This document shows, piece after piece, positions 1-5,251 of a stretch of 5,251 nt of DNA. The DNA is from Holophagae bacterium (GTDB taxonomy: Bacteria; Acidobacteriota; Thermoanaerobaculia; Thermoanaerobaculales; Sulfomarinibacteraceae): contig JAUWTC010000232.1 in the NCBI GenBank assembly GCA_030609785.1, positions 1-5,251 of the forward strand, in the 5' to 3' direction. The notes under the pieces were generated by a model. The model was not told the origin of the DNA and did no database searches. It saw nothing but the letters and a program-made list of their open reading frames with translations. The position numbers and the translations under genes are program-made. Position 1 is the stretch's first letter, and each line of letters begins with the position of its first letter.

Positions 1-447
1 ACCGACAGGACCAAAATCACCTTCAGTGCGGAGAGCTTCCACACACCCAGGGAGGTCGAGATCCTGGTAGATGGTTCGAGGTATTCAACAATGCTTTGGA
101 CGACTGAGTGGCAGAATTTTGAATTATACTTTGACGGTGAACCCCAACGGCGGGAATTTGTCTTCCAGACACCAGATTGTGATGTCCCCGCGGAAGTCAT
201 CGACAGCCCCGATCAACGATGTCTTTCGTTTCGAATCACCGGTTTCCCCCGGGAAGACCTCCAGCTCTTCGATCTGAACGCCGATCCGGCCGGCACGACC
301 GATATCGCTGCTGACGAACCGGTCCTCGGCGACCAACTGGCACACCGAATGGAGAAATTCGACTTGGGCCCGGTGACGGACGTCGAAACCGTCACCCTCA
401 GCCCGGATGACATCGAACGTCTCAAATCTCTCGGTTATCTTCAGTGA
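1..447 (+). CDS. Sulfatase-like protein, C-terminal fragment (5' end outside window)
   Basis: The frame is open from base 1 to a TGA at 445-447, giving the last 148 residues of a longer protein. The C-terminus carries the pattern typical of the end of many arylsulfatase-type (alkaline-phosphatase superfamily) proteins: a beta strand, then LFDLNADPAGTTDIA (compare the usual 'LYDL..DP.E..NLA'), a helix (LAHRMEKF) and the final LSPDDIERLKSLGYLQ. The part before it (about residues 1-95) looks beta-rich and is less typical. Family members hydrolyse sulfate esters or transfer phospho-groups, often outside the cytoplasm. The catalytic N-terminal domain with the formylglycine Cys/Ser lies upstream of the window, so activity, substrate and signal peptide cannot be judged. 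The next gene starts 15 bases after the stop, suggesting co-transcription. Family assignment rests on the tail only. Confidence 0.72.
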   Translation, partial: TDRTKITFSAESFHTPREVEILVDGSRYSTMLWTTEWQNFELYFDGEPQRREFVFQTPDCDVPAEVIDSPDQRCLSFRITGFPREDLQLFDLNADPAGTTDIAADEPVLGDQLAHRMEKFDLGPVTDVETVTLSPDDIERLKSLGYLQ

Positions 448-451
448 GAGG
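446..451 (+). promoter_or_regulatory. Shine-Dalgarno-like GAGAGG for the secreted repeat protein
   Basis: GAGAGG overlaps the stop codon of the upstream gene and ends 11 bases before the ATG at 463. The spacing is slightly long but usable. It supports ATG 463 as the start and translation of both genes from one message. Confidence 0.45.
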
Positions 452-462
452 AACCAGACACA

Positions 463-1905
463 ATGAGCCTCCATACCCGCCTTCTTGCGATCACTCTGGT
501 TCTTTCGGCGGTTGCGGTTGCGGCAAGAACCCCTCAAACGGCAACCTCCTCCATTGTCCTCAGTCCGGATGACCTCACCGTAACCCTCGCCCGATGTCGA
601 GTTGAGGTCACAACCAGTACCGACGACACTTCGGTATTGCGTGTTGTCAGGACGGACGGTTCCGAAGTCTCGATTGAGTCAATTGGAGTCTCGATCAGAA
701 ACAATACCGTCAGAATCGACGATGGGGAGAGTGAGAACGCCCTGGACGACCTCGTCTTTTCCTTCACGCTCCGGACCGCTCAAAATCTTCAGATCGACGG
801 GACTGATCTCGACCTGACGGTGACCGGCCCCGAAATCTTAGCCGAAGTGGAGGAGGGCGACGGGGAGCTGGACCGGACCGCAGACGGTGCCGGCGAGTGT
901 GCAACTCCTCGTCTCTTGAACCTGGTGGGAGGCACAGCCCATGTGATCGGCGGAGGTTGTACAAAAATCGTTGCGACGCATGCGGAACTCACCCTTGAAC
1001 AGACGTCTCAAACTTTGGAAATACAAACCACCGGAGGCCGATTCAGGATCCATGGTCATCAGGGAAGAATCGTTCTCAGCGGCCGGGAGCATGTTGGTGG
1101 AATCATTGTCGATCACAGGGGCGATTTGGAATTGGTGATGGAGCAGGGAAGCATGATGGTCGAGGGTGGCGCCGGCGCCATCCACTGCCAGGTAGAGCAC
1201 TTTGGGCTGCACGTCACCGAGCACCGCGGATCACTGGAGGCGACCGGGACAGTTGCTGTCTTCAGGATCGATCACAGCGAAATGGAGACCATCAGAATCA
1301 ACGGAATCCGAACCGTGAGCCAGTTTTCCGACGGCCGAGGCCACATCCGGGCGACCCTTGAAGGGGGAAGCCTGACCGTCGCCGACTGGGCCGGTCGTAT
1401 CGACCTTCAGTCGTCCGAGGGAACCGACCACGAAATCGAGGCTCTTGACGGAGATTTTGCATTTTCAATCATCGAGGGCAATGGCGCAATTACCGGCATC
1501 ACCGGGCACACACGAGGCACTCTGACCTCTTCTGACCTCCGATTCTCTCGGCTCAAATCCATCGAAGTTGCAGCCACATCCTCGGAGACCTCGGTAGTGG
1601 ATGTTCCTCAGCTAACCCAGATGAACATCATCGGTGGGCATTTGAACTATGAGAGTTCCAACGTCGCGGGCAAACCGAAGATCCACCTCTCATCCGAGGC
1701 GACCGCCGACATCATGATTCCACAGCCCTGCATCGTCCGCTGCACCGGCCCGGGGGCGAAGGACTCAGGGAATGTCTCGGTGTCCGGATGTGAGATCAGG
1801 GCCCCAAACCAACCCTGGGGCAAAAGACGGCGCCAAGCTGAACCGGCCAACCATCTGGAAATTGAGATGCAGGAATTCAGCGAGGTCTTCGTTTCGGGGT
1901 ATTAG
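463..1905 (+). CDS. Secreted beta-repeat protein (DUF4097/GIN-like, putative adhesin or envelope protein)
   Basis: This is a 480-residue protein of unknown function. Residues 1-21 form a signal peptide: a basic MSLHTR start, the hydrophobic core LLAITLVLSAVAVA and a likely Ala cleavage region near 19-21. The mature protein is dominated by short alternating hydrophobic strands, many beginning with Gly. From about 201 to 360 these recur every nine residues or close to it (GRIVL, GDLEL, GSMMV, GAIHC, GSLEA, GGSLTV, AGRIDL), as expected for a beta-helix or beta-roll. The style resembles the DUF4097/GIN 'SGDV.V' proteins, but I cannot assign the family firmly. It lacks the Ca-binding GGxGxD of RTX repeats. 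Seven Cys are present, three of them clustered near the C-terminus (423, 427, 443), followed by a basic KRRRQ patch. No C-terminal anchor or autotransporter barrel is evident. It follows the sulfatase-like gene by 15 bases and converges on the glycosyltransferase. The start is supported by the signal peptide and a GAGAGG site. Confidence 0.85.
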   Translation: MSLHTRLLAITLVLSAVAVAARTPQTATSSIVLSPDDLTVTLARCRVEVTTSTDDTSVLRVVRTDGSEVSIESIGVSIRNNTVRIDDGESENALDDLVFSFTLRTAQNLQIDGTDLDLTVTGPEILAEVEEGDGELDRTADGAGECATPRLLNLVGGTAHVIGGGCTKIVATHAELTLEQTSQTLEIQTTGGRFRIHGHQGRIVLSGREHVGGIIVDHRGDLELVMEQGSMMVEGGAGAIHCQVEHFGLHVTEHRGSLEATGTVAVFRIDHSEMETIRINGIRTVSQFSDGRGHIRATLEGGSLTVADWAGRIDLQSSEGTDHEIEALDGDFAFSIIEGNGAITGITGHTRGTLTSSDLRFSRLKSIEVAATSSETSVVDVPQLTQMNIIGGHLNYESSNVAGKPKIHLSSEATADIMIPQPCIVRCTGPGAKDSGNVSVSGCEIRAPNQPWGKRRRQAEPANHLEIEMQEFSEVFVSGY

Positions 1906-1944
1906 TCACTCCCGTGGCAACATCTTGAAGCTGCCTTCGCCAAA
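1906..1944. other. Convergent intergenic gap, no clear terminator
   Basis: Thirty-nine bases separate the TAG of the secreted repeat protein from the TAA of the opposite-strand glycosyltransferase. The only symmetry is an imperfect 18-base inverted repeat around 1917-1934 with two internal mismatches and no T-tract on either side. I would not call it an intrinsic terminator. Confidence 0.5.
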
Positions 1945-4497
1945 TTACCCACCTGTCCGCCCCCGGATTTTCCGCCAGGGATAGGTCGCTATGGCCTTGA
2001 GCCTGCGGAGCACCGCCCAGGTTCTCCACATCGCAGAGGTGTGAATCACTCCCAACTGGGACTTCGTCTGGGCGACCTCAGCCTCGAGATGAGCCTTCTC
2101 CCGCCTGAGAACCTCTCGTTCGTTCACGACCTGGTCCAGTGCGCCGGCCAGGGCCCAGTGCGACAACGGATTGGCCCGATCGTCTTCCAGATCCGGAGCC
2201 GGTTGTGCCTGATCGACCCACCGGACCAGAGGAGCGGTCGTTGCCGTCACATCGAAGGTCGAGGCCAAGGCCTGAGCCCTTTCACCGGCCCCGGCCAAGC
2301 CATCCCGCTCCCTGCATACAGACTCCAGGGTCGAGGCCAGCGAGTGGGCGTCACCCGGCGTGTAGGGGAAGGCCGCATCCGCTTCAATGCACAACTGCAC
2401 CAATTCGGACTGCGCCGTGGCGACAAAGGGAAGACCGGCCTCCAACCACGCGACAACCCGGCCGCTCGAGCCCAGCTCTCTCTCGTGCAATACCTTCTCG
2501 GTTATCAGACCGAGGTCCGCCCGATCAATCCACCATTTGAGCTCGGCGGTCGGGAGGCTGCCGAGGAGGTGGATACGATCTCCAAACGCCGAGGCCTCGA
2601 CCGACTGCACCCACTCCCGCCAACTGTCATCGTCGTGGCCGGCGATGGCGCCGCCGGTGACCACCAGGTGCAGACTGGGCTCGGTCTTCATCGCCTCTTC
2701 CACGCCACGCACCAGGGTGTCCACGTCGCACCAGGTGTTAAACCCACCACTCCACAGGACCACCAAGGCGTCGTCCGGAACGGGAGATGAACCACGGTCG
2801 CTCGGACCGTCGTTGTCAGGAGGGCTACCGCCACCGTCGATTCCGCACGGAATGACATGGACCAACTCGTGGCCTGCGGTCCGGCGGTTGAGCCGGCCCA
2901 GCAGACCCAACTGGCCCAACGCCGCGTCGTGCTGCCGATGAGACACCACCGAAAAAGCGTCACCGTTCTCCACCAGCGTCGCCACCAGATCCCGGTAGGC
3001 GGTCAGTTGATCACCCTCGGAACATCTCGCCGCCCGGGCCTGAGCCTCGGCCATCGGGTCTCCAAACAGGTCAACCCATACTGGTCTACCATTCGCCACC
3101 TCGACGGCCCGCCCGGACGGCCGGGCGGAAGCACCGACCAAACACGCAGGATCAAAGGCATCAATCAGACGTGGGACGACATCACTGGTGTGAAAATCTT
3201 CGGCCGACATTCTGACGATCATTGCCGTGCCGGTCTGTTCGACTTCCACATCGCTGTCAGGCTCCTCATAGCCGCCCGGCATCCGCTCACACAGAACCAA
3301 CGGTCGGATGCCGTCGGCCACCAGCCCCCGAGCGAACTGCCAGGTCCGGCCGCCCGGCGCATAGTTCATTCTGGCTTGCTCGAAGGGAAGGGGCGCGGTC
3401 CCGAGAATCGTAACTGCCTGGCGCCCCTCACCCACCGTGTCCCGCCATCGCCTCACCGCAACCAACGCTTCCTCTACCTTGGCCTCACCCACGGTCTCCG
3501 GCCGGCAGTCCTCCGCGGGAGCGGGCGGCTCGGGCAGGGTTATCACCGGCACGGACCCAGGGGGCTTGAGCATCGTAACCCAGGCCCGGTTCCTGCCTTT
3601 GAGCCTCAGTCGAAGCCATACGATTCTGGGGAGCCGCCTGAGGGCGCCCATCAACGCCTTCCGTTGGAGCCGGGAGTCCTGCCATAACTGTGCGACGATC
3701 CCGTCGATGACGACGATCGGGAAAACTGTCCTCAGCAGCAGACCGAAAGGCCAGTGGAGCATGGCGAGCAGGAGACGGTTCCGCCAGAAGAGAAAATCCT
3801 TCCACTCGGAATCCAGACCCGTTGTCGCAGATACAGCGTGGAAGACCACTGCCGCCGGTTCGTTGACGACCGCCCATCCCGCGCGCCGCACCTTGAGGCA
3901 CAGGTCGATGTCCTCGAAGTAGTAGTCGTAGAGTTCGGTCCAGCGACCGACCGTCCGGAATACATCACTCCGGATCAGCAGAGCGGACCCAGTGACGGCC
4001 AAGACCTCTTTCTTGGTCGGCAAAGGCCCGTACTTGTCGAGACCGATGCCGATGCCTTCGTCCCAACCCCATCCGTCCTCAGTGACATTGAGGCCAAGAC
4101 TATTGAGATGGTCCGGGGCCCACTGGATCAGCAGTTGTGGCCCAGCGACGCCAGTCTTGAGGCCGTCCTTGAGGGCCGCCGCCAGTCGGGCAAGGGCTTC
4201 GGACTCGGAGACCGTATCGTTGTTGACGAAATAGTAGGACGAACACGATCCGAGGTGTTCATCGGCCCACGAGACTCCGAGATTGTTGGCCGCCGAAAAG
4301 CCGACGGGCTCGGGCGCCTCGACCACGTGAACCCGCTCGCTGTCCTTGACAATATCCGGCAACGCCTCATCGCACCCGTTGAGTACGACGACGATCTGGA
4401 GGTCGACCTCGAACGAGGCCAGCAGGCTCTCAAGGCATTCGCCCAGCATCTCGAGTCCGCGATGGTGGACGACAACGGCGTGAATGGTATGCATCAT
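1945..4497 (-). CDS. Bifunctional glycosyltransferase: GT2 (WbbL-like) + GT4-like domain + coiled coil
   Basis: This 850-residue protein probably adds sugars to a surface polysaccharide (O-antigen, capsule or exopolysaccharide) at the cytoplasmic membrane face. Residues 5-310 are a GT-A fold of the rhamnosyltransferase/WbbL type: an HAVVVHHRG first strand, EPVGFSAANNLG at 62-74, the metal/nucleotide VNND at 91-94, GSALLIR at 170-176, FEDIDLCLKVRRAGW at 194-208 with the presumed catalytic ED, and H220. A hydrophobic or amphipathic stretch follows (about 242-270). After a Pro-rich linker (310-330), residues 360-760 form a GT-B-like unit: GGRTWQFARGL at 382-392, WSGGFNTWCDVDTL at 582-595, VVTGGAIAGHD at 612-622, RIHLLGSLP at 641-649 and LGSSGRVVAWLEAGLPFVAT at 675-694. 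The first Glu of a canonical EX7E would be Ser678. Residues 785-815 look like a coiled coil, and the end is basic and Trp-rich (MWRTWAVLRRLK, YPWRKIRG). The ATGATG start is weakly supported by ribosome-site sequence. Acceptor and donor sugars cannot be read from sequence. Confidence 0.9.
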   Translation of the reverse strand: MMHTIHAVVVHHRGLEMLGECLESLLASFEVDLQIVVVLNGCDEALPDIVKDSERVHVVEAPEPVGFSAANNLGVSWADEHLGSCSSYYFVNNDTVSESEALARLAAALKDGLKTGVAGPQLLIQWAPDHLNSLGLNVTEDGWGWDEGIGIGLDKYGPLPTKKEVLAVTGSALLIRSDVFRTVGRWTELYDYYFEDIDLCLKVRRAGWAVVNEPAAVVFHAVSATTGLDSEWKDFLFWRNRLLLAMLHWPFGLLLRTVFPIVVIDGIVAQLWQDSRLQRKALMGALRRLPRIVWLRLRLKGRNRAWVTMLKPPGSVPVITLPEPPAPAEDCRPETVGEAKVEEALVAVRRWRDTVGEGRQAVTILGTAPLPFEQARMNYAPGGRTWQFARGLVADGIRPLVLCERMPGGYEEPDSDVEVEQTGTAMIVRMSAEDFHTSDVVPRLIDAFDPACLVGASARPSGRAVEVANGRPVWVDLFGDPMAEAQARAARCSEGDQLTAYRDLVATLVENGDAFSVVSHRQHDAALGQLGLLGRLNRRTAGHELVHVIPCGIDGGGSPPDNDGPSDRGSSPVPDDALVVLWSGGFNTWCDVDTLVRGVEEAMKTEPSLHLVVTGGAIAGHDDDSWREWVQSVEASAFGDRIHLLGSLPTAELKWWIDRADLGLITEKVLHERELGSSGRVVAWLEAGLPFVATAQSELVQLCIEADAAFPYTPGDAHSLASTLESVCRERDGLAGAGERAQALASTFDVTATTAPLVRWVDQAQPAPDLEDDRANPLSHWALAGALDQVVNEREVLRREKAHLEAEVAQTKSQLGVIHTSAMWRTWAVLRRLKAIATYPWRKIRGRTGG

Positions 4498-4590
4498 TGG
4501 CTCGTATCCAAGACTCTCAAGTCAATGTCCGTTCGGAGGCAGCATCGTTCGCACCTCTTGATCTGCCTCGAATCGCGAAGCTAGGATACA

Positions 4591-4618
4591 GGGGTAAGGG
4601 ATCAGGGGTAAGGGATCA
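4591..4618. repeat. Perfect 14-bp tandem duplication (GGGGTAAGGGATCA x2)
   Basis: The unit GGGGTAAGGGATCA occupies 4591-4604 and 4605-4618 without mismatch, followed by a further GGG at 4619-4621. Each unit itself contains two related G-runs (GGGGTAA, GGGATCA). It lies between divergent genes and is non-coding. Similar G-rich 'GGGGTCAGGGATCAGGG' tracts recur as dispersed elements in some bacterial genomes; that comparison is from memory. Confidence 0.85.
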
Positions 4619-4656
4619 GGGATTCGAATTCCTTCGTGGCCTTCCAGCCTTTTTCC

Positions 4657-4692
4657 TCTTTGCGCTTTCTTCGCGCTCTTGGCGTCTTGGCG
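4657..4692. repeat. Four copies of octamer TCTTNGCG
   Basis: The octamers are TCTTTGCG (4657-4664), TCTTCGCG (4668-4675), TCTTGGCG (4677-4684) and TCTTGGCG (4685-4692). Only the fifth base varies, and spacers are 3, 1 and 0 bases. On the opposite strand they read CGCNAAGA. This resembles dispersed 'CGCAAAGACGCAAAG' type intergenic sequence found in many environmental genomes (recalled, not searched). No function is known to me. Confidence 0.75.
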
Positions 4693-4752
4693 GTTCTATT
4701 GCCTTCTCGGTCAACTCTTTTGCTTCCGGCCGCCGTTTGAACGATAATCCCG

Positions 4753-5251
4753 ATGATGAAGGCTGACGCTCCACTCCCTATCCGTTCGATCGGCGACGAA
4801 GTCGCCTACAGCGACAACGCCGAGGAGCGAATCCTCGAAATTCTGACCCAGGTTTCCGATCCGTCGGACGGATCGGATGAACTGGCCGCAGAGATTGACG
4901 ACTGGCCGACCCGCTACCACTGCTCCCCTCAACGCTCCAACATCCTCCGACCGTTCAGGATTGAGCCCGGGATGACCGTGCTGGAAATCGGCGCCGGCAC
5001 CGGCGCGCTGACCCGGTATCTGGCCGAACAGGGCACCGTGGTGACCGCGGTCGAGGGGACACGCGCCCGAGCCCAGTCGGTGGCTGAACGTTGCCGTGGA
5101 ATGGAGTCGGTCGAAGTGGTTTGTGGTGATTTTAAAAACCTCGAGCCAAGTCAGGCCTTCGATGTCGTTCTGGTGGTCGGCGTCCTGGAGTACGCCGCAT
5201 CCGGCGCCGGCGGCCGATCGACGCCGTCGTCCTTCCTCGATCGGGTCGCTG
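4753..5251 (+). CDS. Class I SAM-dependent methyltransferase, N-terminal part (3' end outside window)
   Basis: The frame is open from ATG 4753 to the window end, showing 166 residues. An in-frame TGA at 4738-4740 and no GTG/TTG/CTG in between fix the start at 4753 or the adjacent ATG at 4756. No clear ribosome-binding site is seen. Motif I is textbook: VLEIGAGTGALTRYL at 76-90, the SAM-binding Gly loop. Strand 2 ends in E101 (VTAVEGT), which would contact the SAM ribose. VVCGDF at 122-127 matches the region contacting adenine, and FDVVLVVGVLEY at 136-147 is motif IV. Ahead of motif I, DWPTRYHCSPQRSNILRPF (50-68) is a segment I associate with methyltransferases of polysaccharide clusters, some of them fused to glycosyltransferases. 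With the divergent glycosyltransferase this suggests methylation of a sugar in a surface glycan. Substrate and full length are unknown. Confidence 0.88.
   Translation, partial: MMKADAPLPIRSIGDEVAYSDNAEERILEILTQVSDPSDGSDELAAEIDDWPTRYHCSPQRSNILRPFRIEPGMTVLEIGAGTGALTRYLAEQGTVVTAVEGTRARAQSVAERCRGMESVEVVCGDFKNLEPSQAFDVVLVVGVLEYAASGAGGRSTPSSFLDRVA

Larger units (their letters stand above)
4498..4752. other. Divergent intergenic region, 255 bases, with short repeats
   Basis: This is the space between the divergently oriented glycosyltransferase (start 4497, - strand) and methyltransferase (start 4753, + strand), so promoters for both should lie here. On the - strand a TTGACT occurs at 4525-4520, but no good -10 box is found at proper spacing, so I do not call a promoter. 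The middle holds two kinds of short repeat, listed separately. Base composition is visibly different from the flanking genes, with T-rich and G-rich runs. No believable ORF is present: the readable frame across it simply translates the repeats. Confidence 0.6.

Noticed and set aside
124..537. 137-residue - strand reading frame over the sulfatase fragment
   Set aside because: It is antisense to a frame with clear sulfatase-tail motifs and to the signal-peptide start of the next gene. It has no protein motif of its own.
1167..1180. 14-bp perfect palindrome TGGCGCCGGCGCCA
   Set aside because: It falls in the coding sequence of the repeat protein and encodes GGAGA. It is expected by chance in Gly/Ala-rich GC-rich DNA, with no flanking regulatory context.
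1917..1934. Imperfect inverted repeat in the convergent gap as a bidirectional terminator
   Set aside because: It has two mismatches in an already short stem, almost no loop, and no T-run on either strand.
3109..3128. Strong hairpin: 8-bp perfect GC stem with a 4-base loop
   Set aside because: It lies inside the glycosyltransferase coding sequence (residues 457-463, ARPSGR) with no T-tract. It is most simply a by-product of GC-rich codons.
4520..4525. TTGACT (- strand) as a -35 box for the glycosyltransferase
   Set aside because: No -10-like hexamer occurs 16-18 bases downstream. The position would place the start site inside or at the coding start.
2041..4584. Three long + strand reading frames (249, 276 and 276 residues) opposite the glycosyltransferase gene
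   Set aside because: They sit in the codon-aligned antisense frame of a GC-rich gene that rarely uses TTA, CTA or TCA codons, so stops are scarce. Their translations are rich in Arg, Pro, Gly and His with no recognisable domain.
4633..4655. T-run after GGCCTTCCAGCC as an intrinsic terminator
   Set aside because: The stem is only about three base pairs (GGC/GCC), and it lies between divergent gene starts where no transcript needs to end.
4497..4766. 89-residue + strand reading frame across the divergent intergenic region
   Set aside because: It needs a TTG start, has no ribosome site, overlaps the methyltransferase start, and merely translates the 14-bp duplication and the octamers.

Overview
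The window is GC-rich coding DNA (roughly 60% GC by eye) holding two convergent blocks and one divergent pair. It most resembles the envelope or surface-polysaccharide region of a Gram-negative-like environmental bacterium. The gene-1 tail (LFDL.ADP...ERLKSLGYLQ) is of a sulfatase type common in Acidobacteriota and neighbouring phyla, but that assignment is a guess from style, not a demonstrated match.

Left block, + strand (1-1905): the 3' end of a sulfatase-like gene, cut by the window edge, is followed after 15 bases by a 480-residue secreted protein. That protein is built largely of short Gly-started beta-strand repeats with a period near nine residues. The spacing suggests one transcript. 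A 39-base gap separates it from the stop of the next gene, which is on the opposite strand.

Centre, - strand (4497-1945): one 850-residue polypeptide that reads as a two-enzyme fusion. It has an N-terminal GT-A (GT2, rhamnosyltransferase/WbbL-like) domain, a GT-B (GT4-like) domain, a short coiled coil and a basic, Trp-rich C-terminus. Such proteins build surface polysaccharides at the cytoplasmic face of the membrane.

Right (4498-5251): a 255-base divergent intergenic region carries two kinds of short repeat, a perfect 14-bp tandem duplication and four TCTTNGCG octamers. It is followed by the start of a class I SAM-dependent methyltransferase that runs off the window. Its DWPTRYH.SP segment ahead of motif I is a feature I associate with methyltransferases of polysaccharide gene clusters, which fits the divergent glycosyltransferase.

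No RNA gene, CRISPR array, complete mobile element or convincing terminator was seen. The most unusual items are the nonapeptide-like repeat protein, the two-domain glycosyltransferase with an altered EX7E site, and the composite intergenic repeat. I do not see convincing evidence of a wholly new system.
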